Shown in pieces: positions 9,632 through 18,963 of a stretch of DNA of 64,000 nt; position 1 is the first letter of the stretch; each line of letters starts with the position of its first letter. This stretch comes from Fulvivirga ulvae. GTDB taxonomy: Bacteria > Bacteroidota > Bacteroidia > Cytophagales > Cyclobacteriaceae. The notes below the pieces were generated by a model. It was not told the DNA's origin. It did no database searches and saw nothing but the letters and a program-made list of their open reading frames with translations. Made by a program: the position numbers and the translations under genes. The stretch lies in the NCBI RefSeq assembly GCF_021389975.1, contig NZ_CP089981.1:4923501-4987500 (forward strand), in the 5' to 3' direction.

Positions 9632-12145
9632 TTGGAACACGCTAAATCTTTCAGACCATTACTTTTCAGCCTCTTTCTTTTTCTACTTTCATTTTCAGGA
9701 TATACTCAGAAAACTGTAGTATCAGGAAAAGTAACAGATGCCAATTCGGGGGATCCCGTACCTTTTGCCAATATAGTTTTTAAAGGCACCAGCATAGGTA
9801 CTACTACTGATTTCGAGGGGAACTACCGCCTTGAAACTACACAACCCACCGACTCCGTTACGGCCTCATATATAGGTTATATTACCAAAACCAAGCCGGT
9901 AAAGAAAGGTCAGAGCCAAATTATTAATTACCAGCTTGAAGAGAATGTACTTAGTCTTCAGGAAGTTGTTTTTGTAGCCGGTGAGAATCCTGCCTTCGAG
10001 ATCATGCGCAAGGTGGTGAGAAATAAAGATAAAAATAACAAGAGGTCTCTCGACGCCTACGAATATGAGACGTATACCAAAATAGAAATCGATGTAGATA
10101 ACATTTCGGAAAAATTCAGAAAGCGTAAGATCATGAAGAAAATCACCACGGTGATGGATAGCGTAGAAAGAATAGCAGGAGAGGATGGCAAGCCTGTATT
10201 ACCTGTTTTCATATCCGAGAGTTTATCTGAATATTATTACCGCAATAGTCCAAAGTTGCAGCATGAGAAAATCATAAAGACAAAAATTACAGGTGTTGGT
10301 ATTGAAGATGGCACACTGGTTTCCCAGTTTATAGGCTCATCATTTCAGGAGTATAATTTTTATCAGAACTGGTTAAATATAGTCAGCAAGGAGTTTGTAT
10401 CCCCAATGGCTGACGGATGGAAGCTGTACTATGATTATGACCTTACAGACAGCGCTTATGTGGGGAATGACTATTGTTACAGGCTTGATTTTTTCCCGAA
10501 AAGTGAACAGGATCTTGCTTTTAAAGGTACCATGTGGATTACCAAAAAAGAATATGCCCTAAAGCAGATCGATGCCACGGTATCGTCTACGGCTAACCTT
10601 AACTATGTAGAGAAGATAAAGATCCAGCAGGAACTGGCACCTACCGAAGCTGGTCCGTGGATACCTGTAAAGAACAGGGTGCTGTTGGATATAGGAGAGG
10701 TGACCAAGGATATGGCAGGGGTCTTAGCCAAGTTTTACACTTCCAATAAAAATATAAAAGTTAACCAGCCACAGGATCTTAAGTTTTATGCTCAGCCCAT
10801 AGAGGTAGCCGAGGATTTTAAAATTGGTAACGGAAATGAATTCTGGGATAGCCACAGACATGAACCGCTGACTCCCACGGAGCTGAGTGTATACAAAATG
10901 ATAGATACCCTCAAAAATATACCAGTCGTAAAAACCTATACTGAAATTCTTAAGGTGGCCATCAACGGATATAAGAAAGTAGGGAAATTTGATGTAGGGC
11001 CTTACCTGTCACTTTATGCCAACAATACTGTGGAGGGCCATCGCTTCCAGATTGGAGCAAGAACCAATATAGATTTCAGCAATAAGTTTGTTTTTGGAGG
11101 ACGGATAGCCTACGGAACCGAAGATGAAGAGTTAAAATACCGCGGCTTTGCTGAAATGATCGTTGATCGTGACCGGTGGACTCTCCTTCGTGCAGAGTAT
11201 ACCAGGGACATAGATCAGGTAGGACTGTCTGCTGATGATCTTCTGGATAATTATATTTTCCTGGCCGCTACAAAGTTTGGAAACCTTATAAGGCCTTATC
11301 GGTATAATCAGGCCAAGGTTAGCTTTCAAAGAGAAGTTTTTAAAGGCCTTACACAAAAAGCCAGCTTCCAGTATCGCACTTTTGACCCTTTGTACAACTT
11401 TGCTTATTACACTGATCCGGAACAAACAGATTCTCCAACCGCAAGAAACTTTCAGACCTCGGAACTGGTGCTGGAGACGCGGTTTGCAAAAGATGAAGTG
11501 TTTGTGCAGAATGACAACGAACGCATAAGCCTAGGGACTCAAAAGTGGCCAATTGTTACTTTAAGGTACACTAGAGGGCTTAAGGGTATATTGGAGAGTG
11601 ACTTTAATTATAATAAGTTAGGTATTAACATTACAAAAAATATGAAGATGGGGTTTTTCGGAACTTCAAATTTCTCCATTACTGGTGAACATATTTTTGA
11701 AACGCTGCCATACCCTTTACTCAAGGCACATATAGGTAATGAATCTTTATTTTATACCTCCGCGGCATTTAACCTGATGAACTTTTCTGAGTTTGCCAGT
11801 GATAGCTATGCTTATCTGAAGTATAATCACCATTTCGAGGGATTTCTGCTTAACAGGATTCCATTAATGAAAAAGCTAAAATGGAGACTGCTTGCAACTG
11901 CCAACGTTATATATGGTCAGCTAAGTGAGGAAAATAAGGCGCTGATCCCTGAGTTTACAGAAGATGGAGCAATTGTAGAACCCATAGGCTCTTTCCGTAA
12001 AAATGAGCCCTATATTGAAGTAGGTTATGGCGTTGAGAATATTCTCAAAGTACTTCGGGTTGATTTTCTTCATAGGCTCAATTACCTGGACAACCCTGAT
12101 GCTGACAAATTTGGTGTTAAAATTAGCTTCCAGTTTATCCTTTAA
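9632..12145 (+). CDS. DUF5686 / CarboxypepD_reg-like outer-membrane protein
   Basis: This is an 837-residue exported protein. The signal peptide ends near residue 25 (SFSGYTQ). Residues about 27-110 form the carboxypeptidase-regulatory-like beta-sandwich typical of Bacteroidota surface proteins (KVTDANSGDPVPFANI, GTTTDFEGNYRL). The remainder matches the DUF5686 outline and ends in a beta-rich C-terminus terminating in aromatic/hydrophobic residues (FGVKISFQFIL), as expected for an outer-membrane barrel. The function is not known for the family. The start is a TTG at 9632: there is no in-frame ATG that keeps the signal peptide, and the next Met is about 120 residues in. Confidence 0.85.
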   Translation: MEHAKSFRPLLFSLFLFLLSFSGYTQKTVVSGKVTDANSGDPVPFANIVFKGTSIGTTTDFEGNYRLETTQPTDSVTASYIGYITKTKPVKKGQSQIINYQLEENVLSLQEVVFVAGENPAFEIMRKVVRNKDKNNKRSLDAYEYETYTKIEIDVDNISEKFRKRKIMKKITTVMDSVERIAGEDGKPVLPVFISESLSEYYYRNSPKLQHEKIIKTKITGVGIEDGTLVSQFIGSSFQEYNFYQNWLNIVSKEFVSPMADGWKLYYDYDLTDSAYVGNDYCYRLDFFPKSEQDLAFKGTMWITKKEYALKQIDATVSSTANLNYVEKIKIQQELAPTEAGPWIPVKNRVLLDIGEVTKDMAGVLAKFYTSNKNIKVNQPQDLKFYAQPIEVAEDFKIGNGNEFWDSHRHEPLTPTELSVYKMIDTLKNIPVVKTYTEILKVAINGYKKVGKFDVGPYLSLYANNTVEGHRFQIGARTNIDFSNKFVFGGRIAYGTEDEELKYRGFAEMIVDRDRWTLLRAEYTRDIDQVGLSADDLLDNYIFLAATKFGNLIRPYRYNQAKVSFQREVFKGLTQKASFQYRTFDPLYNFAYYTDPEQTDSPTARNFQTSELVLETRFAKDEVFVQNDNERISLGTQKWPIVTLRYTRGLKGILESDFNYNKLGINITKNMKMGFFGTSNFSITGEHIFETLPYPLLKAHIGNESLFYTSAAFNLMNFSEFASDSYAYLKYNHHFEGFLLNRIPLMKKLKWRLLATANVIYGQLSEENKALIPEFTEDGAIVEPIGSFRKNEPYIEVGYGVENILKVLRVDFLHRLNYLDNPDADKFGVKISFQFIL

Positions 12146-12278
12146 TCAATTGAGGGAGGATTAGGGCAGAGGGGATATCCTTTTACCAGGTATCGAAATT
12201 ATTTTTGAAATTAAGCCAGTCTTGATTTTTATCCCTTCGGCATTCCGTTATTTTTGTGTAGGCCATTTAACTATATTG

Positions 12279-13397
12279 ATGTCTCTGAACAGTAAACTTG
12301 TTGTTTTTTATTTATTCGGTTTTCTTTTCGTTTTTAGCGGATGTGTAGAGCATTCTAAAGATGCACTACTCAGTACTGAAATAAAAGTAAATGCCGGAGA
12401 GGCACTGGACTTCCTCAATGATCTGGCTGATGATAACCCTGATAACTCTGAAGTTTTTTACCAGTTAAGCAGAGTTCATTTTGAACAGGGAAGCTTTGAA
12501 AGGGCACTGCAAAATATAAAAAAAGCAGTTGATATTAAGGGCGATTATGCAGAGTACCATTTTATGGAAGGCATGATATATCAAAAGTTAAACAGGCCTG
12601 ATGAATCCATCAAAGCATTATTATTAGCGGAGAGTATGGGTAAGACCAGTCAGGAGCTCTATAAGATAATAGCTGAAGAGTATCTGAGGGTTGGCATGAG
12701 TGATAAAGCGAGAGAAGCGATTAACCGGCTTACCAGTATGAAGCCGTCTGCTGAATCGTTTACTCTGAAAGGTCAGATCATGCTGTCGTTAGGAGATACC
12801 GCTCAGGCTATTGACAACTTTGAAAAATCAATTGAATTAGATAAGTCATATATCAGACCCGTTGTAATTCTGGCTGATATAAATATAGCAAGGAATAATA
12901 ATGAAAAGGCCTTTTATTTTGTAAATCACCTGATGGAGCTTGATCCCGATAATCTGGATTTCATGGAGAAAAAGGGGAACTTACTTCAGCGCTCAGGCCA
13001 ATTGGATAGTGCGGTACAGGTTTTTAAACATATAGCTTCGGTAAGAGATGATTATATGGATTTGTATAAGTTGTCAAACATCTACTATCTTATGGGCGAA
13101 TATGACTCTTCAAGGATGATGGCAGAGCAGGCGTTTATAAAAAATGAGGAGTTTCTGGAAGCCCGACTGGTAATAGCCAGGTCATTAGAGAAGCTTCGCA
13201 AATATCAGGATGCAATAGATGTTTATGAACTGATTGTAGAGTCGGATTCAACATTTAATTTAGCTATTACTGAATTGGACAATTTGAAAAGAAAAGTTGC
13301 ATATTTGTGGCGATTGGAGCAGCAGCGTACAGCCAGAGATTCAGCCATAAAAAATATGCCGCCTCCGGTACAAAAAAAGGAATTAGACGATAATTAG
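12279..13397 (+). CDS. TPR-repeat lipoprotein
   Basis: This is a protein of about 372 residues with a lipobox (VFSGC, Cys near residue 22) and at least seven tetratricopeptide repeats, such as NSEVFYQLSRVHFEQGSFER, AEYHFMEGMIYQKLNR and AESFTLKGQIMLSLGDT. TPR arrays are protein-protein interaction scaffolds. The partner is unknown. I chose the ATG at 12279 because it places the hydrophobic signal segment at the N-terminus. A TTG at 12222 would add 19 residues ahead of the signal peptide. It lies 16 bp upstream of thrS, so it may be read into the translation gene block. Confidence 0.85.
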   Translation: MSLNSKLVVFYLFGFLFVFSGCVEHSKDALLSTEIKVNAGEALDFLNDLADDNPDNSEVFYQLSRVHFEQGSFERALQNIKKAVDIKGDYAEYHFMEGMIYQKLNRPDESIKALLLAESMGKTSQELYKIIAEEYLRVGMSDKAREAINRLTSMKPSAESFTLKGQIMLSLGDTAQAIDNFEKSIELDKSYIRPVVILADINIARNNNEKAFYFVNHLMELDPDNLDFMEKKGNLLQRSGQLDSAVQVFKHIASVRDDYMDLYKLSNIYYLMGEYDSSRMMAEQAFIKNEEFLEARLVIARSLEKLRKYQDAIDVYELIVESDSTFNLAITELDNLKRKVAYLWRLEQQRTARDSAIKNMPPPVQKKELDDN

Positions 13398-13413
13398 TAA
13401 TCAGATTTAAATA

Positions 13414-15348
13414 ATGATCAAAATAACATTGCCTGATGGTTCGGTCAGGGAGTATGAGCAGGGAGTAACAGGTCATGATATTGCCATGAGCATTAGCGAA
13501 GGTCTTGCACGCAATGTGCTTTCTGTAAAAGTGAATGGTGAGGTTTGGGATTCCAACAGGCCTATTAACAATGATGCTACCGTACAGTTGTTAACCTGGA
13601 ATGACGATGAAGGAAAGTCCACATTCTGGCACTCTTCCGCTCACCTTTTAGCTGAAGCCCTTGAAGAATTATACCCCGGAGTGAAATTTGGCATTGGTCC
13701 ACCCATTGAGAATGGGTTCTATTACGATGTAGATCTTGGTGATAAGGAATTTGGTGAAGATGACCTGGAAAAAGTGGAGCAGAAAATGCTCGATCTGGCC
13801 AGAAACAAGAGCGAGTTTACAAGAAAAGATATAAGCAAGGCAGATGCTTTAAAGTACTTTGAAGAGAAAGGTGATGAATATAAAATTGAGTTGATCCGGG
13901 ATCTGGAGGATGGCAAAATAACCTTTTATGAGCAAGGTAACTTTGTAGATTTATGCAGGGGACCTCACGTTCCTAATACAGGCGTAATCAAAGCCATTAA
14001 ACTGATGAACGTAGCGGGAGCCTATTGGCGAGGCGATGAAAAGCGAAAGCAATTGACAAGGATTTACGGAGTTTCTTTCCCTAAACAAAAGGAACTTAAG
14101 GAACATCTTGAAAGGCTTGAAGAAGCAAAAAAACGTGATCACAGAAAGCTGGGCAGGGAACTGGAACTGTTTACATTTTCAGAGAAAGTGGGTATGGGGT
14201 TACCGCTGTGGTTGCCAAAAGGCACTATTCTGAGAGAACGCCTTGAAAACTTCATGAGAAGAGCTCAGGTGAAAGCAGGGTATGACCCTGTGGTATCACC
14301 TCATATTGGAAGTAAAGAACTGTATGTCACTTCCGGGCATTATGAAAAGTATGGAGAGGATTCATTCCAGCCTATTAAAACTCCAAATGAAAACGAAGAG
14401 TTCTTACTTAAACCGATGAACTGTCCGCATCACTGCGAGATTTACAAACATAAACCAAGATCATACAAAGACTTACCGGTCAGGTATGCCGAGTTTGGTA
14501 CCGTTTACAGATATGAACAAAGCGGTGAGCTTCATGGTCTTACCCGGGTTCGTGGATTTACCCAGGATGATGCCCATATTTTCTGTCGTCCCGACCAGGT
14601 AAAGGAAGAATTTGTAAAGGTAATCGACCTGGTGTTATATGTCTTTAAAGCTTTAGGTTTTAAAGACTACACTGCTCAGGTCTCTTTAAGAGACCCTGAG
14701 AATAAGGCGAAGTATATAGGTGAAGATGCGCTTTGGGAGAAGGCCGAGCGAGAAATCCAGGAAGCAGCCGATGAGAAGGGCCTGGAGACAGTAACAGAGT
14801 TAGGCGAAGCAGCATTCTACGGCCCTAAGTTGGATTTCATGGTCAAGGATGCACTCGGACGCAAATGGCAACTAGGAACCATACAGGTGGATTATAACCT
14901 GCCTCACCGGTTCCAGTTGGAGTATACCGGTGCGGATAACCAAAAACATCGCCCGGTAATGATCCACCGTGCGCCATTCGGGTCGATGGAAAGGTTTGTG
15001 GCGGTATTGATAGAGCATTGTGGAGGGAATTTCCCACTGTGGCTGGCACCGGATCAGATTGCGATACTTCCGATTTCCGAAAAGTATCATGAATATGCTC
15101 AGGAAGTTTTTACTAACCTGAGCGAGAAAGATATCAGAGGCTTCATTGATGACCGGGATGAGAAAATTGGCAGGAAAATACGTGACGCCGAAGTTAAAAA
15201 GGTACCATTTATGCTAATAGTAGGAGAGAAGGAGCAGAACGAAGGCCGGGTTTCGGTGAGAAGGCATGGACAAGGTGACCTAGGCAGTATGCCGTTGGCT
15301 GAATTTGTAGATCATTTTCAGCAAGTGAGTGCATCTGACTTTAATTAG
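13414..15348 (+). CDS. thrS: threonyl-tRNA synthetase
   Basis: This class II aminoacyl-tRNA synthetase charges tRNA-Thr. At 644 residues it is full length: TGS domain (about 1-62), editing domain with HSSAH (about 72), zinc-binding catalytic core with MNCPHHCEIY (about 336), class II motif 2 (YRYEQSGELHGLTRVRGF) and motif 3 (HRAPFGSMERF), then the anticodon-binding domain. It lies immediately upstream of infC-rpmI-rplT, a gene order widely conserved in bacteria. The 104-nt gap to infC holds a candidate promoter, so infC may also be transcribed independently. Confidence 0.97.
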   Translation: MIKITLPDGSVREYEQGVTGHDIAMSISEGLARNVLSVKVNGEVWDSNRPINNDATVQLLTWNDDEGKSTFWHSSAHLLAEALEELYPGVKFGIGPPIENGFYYDVDLGDKEFGEDDLEKVEQKMLDLARNKSEFTRKDISKADALKYFEEKGDEYKIELIRDLEDGKITFYEQGNFVDLCRGPHVPNTGVIKAIKLMNVAGAYWRGDEKRKQLTRIYGVSFPKQKELKEHLERLEEAKKRDHRKLGRELELFTFSEKVGMGLPLWLPKGTILRERLENFMRRAQVKAGYDPVVSPHIGSKELYVTSGHYEKYGEDSFQPIKTPNENEEFLLKPMNCPHHCEIYKHKPRSYKDLPVRYAEFGTVYRYEQSGELHGLTRVRGFTQDDAHIFCRPDQVKEEFVKVIDLVLYVFKALGFKDYTAQVSLRDPENKAKYIGEDALWEKAEREIQEAADEKGLETVTELGEAAFYGPKLDFMVKDALGRKWQLGTIQVDYNLPHRFQLEYTGADNQKHRPVMIHRAPFGSMERFVAVLIEHCGGNFPLWLAPDQIAILPISEKYHEYAQEVFTNLSEKDIRGFIDDRDEKIGRKIRDAEVKKVPFMLIVGEKEQNEGRVSVRRHGQGDLGSMPLAEFVDHFQQVSASDFN

Positions 15349-15385
15349 AGTTAGATTGCAACAATTGTAAAAAGCTATATACACT

Positions 15386-15416
15386 TTGACTTATTCAAAT
15401 AATATAGCGATATTTG
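15386..15416 (+). promoter_or_regulatory. candidate Bacteroidota-type promoter for infC
   Basis: A TTG at 15386-15388 and GATATTTG at 15409-15416 are separated by 20 bases. This resembles the Bacteroidota -33/-7 pattern (TTG, then TAnnTTTG) with one mismatch in the -7 element. It would start infC-rpmI-rplT transcripts independently of thrS. Seen by eye only. Confidence 0.35.
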
Positions 15417-15440
15417 CAACCTGTTTTTTCGAATTAAACT

Positions 15441-15447
15441 AAGGAGG
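15441..15447 (+). promoter_or_regulatory. strong Shine-Dalgarno site fixing the infC AUU start
   Basis: AAGGAGG lies five bases upstream of the ATT at 15453. Other genes in this window mostly lack such a site, as is usual in Bacteroidota. Its presence at this spacing decides the infC start and fits the known reliance of infC on an unusual initiation signal. Confidence 0.8.
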
Positions 15448-15452
15448 TTAAA

Positions 15453-16016
15453 ATTAGCAAACAAAAATTTCAGAAAAAGGGCTTTCGAGGGAGAGTTGAG
15501 GAGCCCTATAAAGTAAACTCGAAGATCACCGCACGCCAGGTTAGGGTTGTTGGTGAGAATGTAAAAGTGGATGTATATCCTATCGAACAAGCTTTAAAAA
15601 TGGCCAGGGAGCAGAATTTGGATCTCGTTGAGATCTCTCCAAAGGCTGACCCTCCGGTTTGTAAGATCATTGATTATTCGAAGTTTAAGTACGAGCAGAA
15701 GAAAAAACAGAAGGAAATTAAGGCGAAGGCTCAGAAGACCGTTATCAAAGAGATTCGCTTTGGTCCTAATACGGAAGAGCATGACTTCAATTTTAAGCTG
15801 AATCATGCCCAGAAGTTCTTGAAAGAAGGGGCGAAAGTAAAGGCGTATGTACACTTTGTTGGTCGAACGATCGTTTTTAAAGAGCGAGGAGAGATACTTT
15901 TATTGAGGTTTGCTCAGGCGCTTGAAGATTATGGTAAAGTAGAGCAATTGCCTAAACTGGAAGGTAAGCGTATGACAATGTTCATTGCACCCAAGCCAGC
16001 TAAATCAAAGAAATAA
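15453..16016 (+). CDS. infC: translation initiation factor IF-3 (AUU start)
   Basis: IF-3 binds the 30S subunit, prevents premature 50S joining, and rejects non-canonical start codons. Reading from an ATT at 15453 gives a complete 187-residue protein. The N-terminal domain (about residues 12-80) includes the conserved block VNSKITARQVRVV and the end EISPKADPPVCKIIDYSKF, followed by a lysine-rich linker and the C-terminal domain (IRFGPNTEEHDFNFKLNHA). Starting at the first conventional codon (GTG at 15567) would delete 38 residues of the conserved N-domain. AUU starts on infC are established in other bacteria, where IF-3 represses its own translation by discriminating against AUU. The same autoregulation is inferred here. 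Confidence 0.95.
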   Translation: MSKQKFQKKGFRGRVEEPYKVNSKITARQVRVVGENVKVDVYPIEQALKMAREQNLDLVEISPKADPPVCKIIDYSKFKYEQKKKQKEIKAKAQKTVIKEIRFGPNTEEHDFNFKLNHAQKFLKEGAKVKAYVHFVGRTIVFKERGEILLLRFAQALEDYGKVEQLPKLEGKRMTMFIAPKPAKSKK

Positions 16017-16040
16017 TACAGATCAAAATAAATATTTAAA

Positions 16041-16235
16041 ATGCCTAAAGTAAAAGTAAAATCAGGAGCGAAGAAGAGATTCAAGCTGACGGGTACTGGC
16101 AAAATAAAAAGAAAGCATGCTTTCAAAAGCCACATCCTGACTAAAAAAGAGACTAAGCAAAAGCGTAATCTCACTAAAATGGCGTTGGTTCATAAAACAG
16201 ATGAGCCTAACGTTAAGGCTATGCTTAACTTATAA
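16041..16235 (+). CDS. rpmI: 50S ribosomal protein L35
   Basis: This 64-residue, highly basic protein begins MPKVKVKSGAKKRFKLTGTG, the characteristic L35 start, and includes KRKHAFKSHILTKK. It is a component of the large ribosomal subunit. It lies 24 bp after infC and 120 bp before rplT, in the conserved infC-rpmI-rplT order, so it is probably on the infC transcript. Confidence 0.97.
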   Translation: MPKVKVKSGAKKRFKLTGTGKIKRKHAFKSHILTKKETKQKRNLTKMALVHKTDEPNVKAMLNL

Positions 16236-16355
16236 TAGTTAGCAGCCTGACATTAATTAAGGTTTTAAAATGATTAACCAGGTTAATAGGCTTTAAAGTG
16301 TTGCTGAAGGGTAATTCCACAAAGCAGACGCCATTGACCAAAAACAATTAACAAA

Positions 16356-16700
16356 ATGCCAAGATCAGTAAATCATGTTGCGTCTAAAGCACGCAGAAAG
16401 AGAATACTAAAAGCTGCCAAAGGTTACTTTGGTAGAAGAAAGAATGTTTGGACAGTAGCTAAAAATGCTGTCGAAAAAGGTTGGACTTACGCATACCGCG
16501 ATAGAAAGGCAAAAAAGAGGGACTTTAGAAAATTGTGGATCCAAAGGATCAATGCCGGAGCAAGACTTCATGGCATGTCTTATTCACAATTCATGGGTAA
16601 TGTTAAAAAAGCAAATATCGATCTTAACAGAAAGGTATTGGCTGATTTGGCAATGAATCACCCTGAAGCTTTCGAAGCTATCGTTAAAAAAGTAAAATAA
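16356..16700 (+). CDS. rplT: 50S ribosomal protein L20
   Basis: This 114-residue basic protein shows the L20 signature: MPRSVNHVASKARRKRILKA at the N-terminus, GYFGRRKNVWTVAKNAV, and the C-terminal rRNA-binding region around INAGARLHGMSYSQFMG. It is needed for early 50S assembly. In several bacteria L20 represses this operon by binding the leader mRNA. The 120-nt spacer before it could hold such a site, but I did not recognise a specific structure. A terminator follows 22 bp after the stop. Confidence 0.97.
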   Translation: MPRSVNHVASKARRKRILKAAKGYFGRRKNVWTVAKNAVEKGWTYAYRDRKAKKRDFRKLWIQRINAGARLHGMSYSQFMGNVKKANIDLNRKVLADLAMNHPEAFEAIVKKVK

Positions 16701-16722
16701 GTTTAACCCGATCTGTATTGTT

Positions 16723-16750
16723 AAGGCTGCCATTCGGCAGCCTTTTTTTT
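16723..16750 (+). terminator. rho-independent terminator after rplT
   Basis: AAGGCTGCC (16723-16731) and GGCAGCCTT (16736-16744) form a perfect 9-bp stem with an ATTC loop, followed by a run of T through 16750. It closes the thrS-infC-rpmI-rplT block. Confidence 0.92.
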
Positions 16751-16941
16751 GCCCTTTAAAACTACAGATATCACTTTTACACCTAAAACCTGTGGTGTTA
16801 GTGGATTGGAAAATAAGAACGCTCAACATAAAGCTTATCAGTGAAGTAAGATCAACCTGCACTATTGCTATTAACAACGGTCTGTCAAGCACAGCTTCGA
16901 AATGTGGGTGACCTCTGGAAACTCAGCCTGATAGCTGGCCC

Positions 16942-17457
16942 TTAATTCACCTCTTCCCCCATACTCTTAAATTGCCCGCTGGCTGCTATTCCTTTATTTT
17001 TGATATTACCAAGGTTGTACTTAAAGCCTAGTGTGGTGCCTTTATTTTGAAAGCTAATCCCTGCTCCGTTCAGAATACCATTATTTTCAGTCACTATCAG
17101 GGTATAACTGTTGGAAAATTTCGAGGTAATTCTGTTTAATTGTTCCGGCGTACAATATTTTTCTCCGATAACGAGTATGTGTAGTTTGGTAAGTTCCAGT
17201 TGGTTTTCTTTCAAAATGTTTATCGCTACTATATTCTGGCTGCCAACTGTCCGCCCCATTGTTTCCTCAGAGATCTCCTTGTAGAGTTCAAATGATCCGT
17301 ATACGCCTATATTAAAAAAGCCCTGCTTGGCGCGATCAGGCCAGTCCATATACCTTGTAAAGGCATTGATGAATTTTGCTTTGTAATTCTGTGCGGATAG
17401 GTTGAGGCTGGTGGCCAATAGTATACCCACTATTAAAACCAACTTTCTTTTTATCAT
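16942..17457 (-). CDS. YfiR-family (DUF4154) exported protein
   Basis: This is a 171-residue protein with a cleavable signal peptide (about residues 1-22, ending LSAQ). The mature protein opens with KAKFINAFTRYMDWP, closely matching the 'KAxFIxxFxxYxxWP' start of the YfiR/DUF4154 family, and continues with the family's alternating strands (FNIGVYG, LHILVIGE, TLIVTENN). YfiR in Pseudomonas is a periplasmic repressor of a diguanylate cyclase. Family members elsewhere pair with sensor kinases. No cyclase or kinase gene is next to it here, so its partner is unknown. Confidence 0.85.
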   Translation of the reverse strand: MIKRKLVLIVGILLATSLNLSAQNYKAKFINAFTRYMDWPDRAKQGFFNIGVYGSFELYKEISEETMGRTVGSQNIVAINILKENQLELTKLHILVIGEKYCTPEQLNRITSKFSNSYTLIVTENNGILNGAGISFQNKGTTLGFKYNLGNIKNKGIAASGQFKSMGEEVN

Positions 17458-17643
17458 CTTTGTTTGTTGTTTGTAAGTTCTGTAGCGAAGGTAAGGATGG
17501 AGAGTTACCTTAATATTAATTAGAATTCAAGGAAGCATTAAGGCTTGATTTTCATTGGAATAGCAGCCATGAGTAAGGTGTTTGCACTATAAAAATGACT
17601 GACTGGTGAATGGCGGGTAAAAATCATTAAACAAAGAAAATGT

Positions 17644-18120
17644 TCATAGATGGATAATACCTTTCCATTTGTTGCTTTCCGCATATACCTTAATTACCTG
17701 ATTTCTTTTTTTAAGAAGAGAAGTCATGTATCGCTTGATGAGTAGCAGATCTGCCAGTTTTCCGAGCAGCTGGAATGGAGATTCATAATCAAAAATATCT
17801 GTCATTATAGTTAGCTGCCCCGAGTTAGTGAAATGATGTTCATGTCTGAACCTTTTGAAGATCCCCTCTTCCATTTCATCAACAAACACCCAGGGACTCC
17901 GGTATTCTGTAATCCTCGTAGTTAAGGTTTGTACAACCCCAAAATGCCTGGCCTTCCATGTAACTGCCTCATTTAAACCTATTAATCCGCTTATTTTCCC
18001 TGCAACGGCCTGCTCGTTGGTATGGCTGGTTGATTCAATATGAAGGTCAATGCTTCTTGATAGATCAAAGCATATTTCTATGGGAGCCTGAATTACAGTT
18101 TTGAGTATAATTATCGGCAT
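17644..18120 (-). CDS. SRPBCC-fold protein
   Basis: This 158-residue protein has the START/SRPBCC outline, a hydrophobic-ligand-binding helix-grip fold. It begins with strand I (IILKTVIQAPIEICFDLSRS), typical for the family, and ends with a long C-terminal helix (about 122-150). Relatives are annotated as cell-division-inhibitor-like or cyclase/dehydrase proteins, without a proven role. It starts two bases after the sulfurtransferase stop, so the two genes are very likely co-translated. Confidence 0.8.
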   Translation of the reverse strand: MPIIILKTVIQAPIEICFDLSRSIDLHIESTSHTNEQAVAGKISGLIGLNEAVTWKARHFGVVQTLTTRITEYRSPWVFVDEMEEGIFKRFRHEHHFTNSGQLTIMTDIFDYESPFQLLGKLADLLLIKRYMTSLLKKRNQVIKVYAESNKWKGIIHL

Positions 18121-18122
18121 AT

Positions 18123-18959
18123 TTACCCGTGCCCCAATATTTCAATGGGTAAACCTTCGGTTAAAGCCCATTGAGTCCATGAGCCATCGAAAACAGCCTT
18201 GTCATTTGTGCATGTCATTTCACAAGCCAGCATTACAATACAGGCTGTTACCCCTGAGCCACAGGAAAAGATCAGGGGCCTGTTTTCGGTAATAATTTGG
18301 GTAAAGATCTCCTTTAGTTCCTCAGGAGACTTAAAGCTGCCCTGATTAAGTATTTTTTCAAAAGGGATGTTGACAGAGTGGGGGATGTGTCCGCTTTTCA
18401 GGCCTGCTCTGGGCTCGGAGGTTGTGCCATTAAACCTTCCCTCAGAGCGTGCATCAATAACTAATGATCTTCTTGTGCTGAGGTTGTCAATTACCTGATC
18501 TATTCCGGCTATTAAACCGGCGTTATAGCTGGCAGCAAAGTTTCCGGTGCGGGTGGTTTTCTCCGGATGATGAACGGTGTCAAAACCCTGACTGACCCAG
18601 GCCGGCAATCCACCATCCAGCACGGCAACATCTTTATGACCCATTGCTCGGAACATCCACCAAACCCTGGGGCTGGTATAGATGCCCAGGTTATCGTATA
18701 CCACAATTTTGCTGGTACTGCTAATACCAAGCTTTCGACACTCTTCCTGGAAAACCTCGGGTGAAACTAACATCGAAGGCAGATCTGTTTCCCTGCTGAA
18801 AGCTTTTAAGCTTAATTGCCTGGAGCCTTTAATGAATAGGCTGTCAAAATCACTTTGCTTTCCAGCTTTATTATCTTGGGTGCTGGCATCAAGAAGTACA
18901 AGATCAGGATCTTCGAAATTGTCTTGAAGCCATTGTGGGCTAACGGTCAGAGGCATCAT
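18123..18959 (-). CDS. sseA: sulfurtransferase, 3-mercaptopyruvate type
   Basis: This 278-residue protein has two rhodanese domains. The N-terminal domain is inactive (residues about 1-130, with the VVYDNLGIYTSPRVWW block). The C-terminal domain carries the active-site loop CGSGVTA (Cys near residue 233). That loop sequence is typical of 3-mercaptopyruvate sulfurtransferases; thiosulfate sulfurtransferases usually have CRKGVTA. It moves sulfane sulfur from mercaptopyruvate to thiophilic acceptors. It starts four bases after the LacI regulator's stop codon, so it is apparently in the regulator's operon, an odd companion for sugar control. Confidence 0.9.
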   Translation of the reverse strand: MMPLTVSPQWLQDNFEDPDLVLLDASTQDNKAGKQSDFDSLFIKGSRQLSLKAFSRETDLPSMLVSPEVFQEECRKLGISSTSKIVVYDNLGIYTSPRVWWMFRAMGHKDVAVLDGGLPAWVSQGFDTVHHPEKTTRTGNFAASYNAGLIAGIDQVIDNLSTRRSLVIDARSEGRFNGTTSEPRAGLKSGHIPHSVNIPFEKILNQGSFKSPEELKEIFTQIITENRPLIFSCGSGVTACIVMLACEMTCTNDKAVFDGSWTQWALTEGLPIEILGHG

Positions 18960-18963
18960 AGTT

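Noticed and set aside
12222..12278. TTG start that would extend the TPR lipoprotein by 19 residues
   Set aside because: It would bury the lipoprotein signal peptide inside the protein; the ATG at 12279 fits better.
15567..15569. GTG as the infC start
   Set aside because: It would remove conserved IF-3 N-domain sequence and ignore the AAGGAGG positioned for the ATT at 15453.
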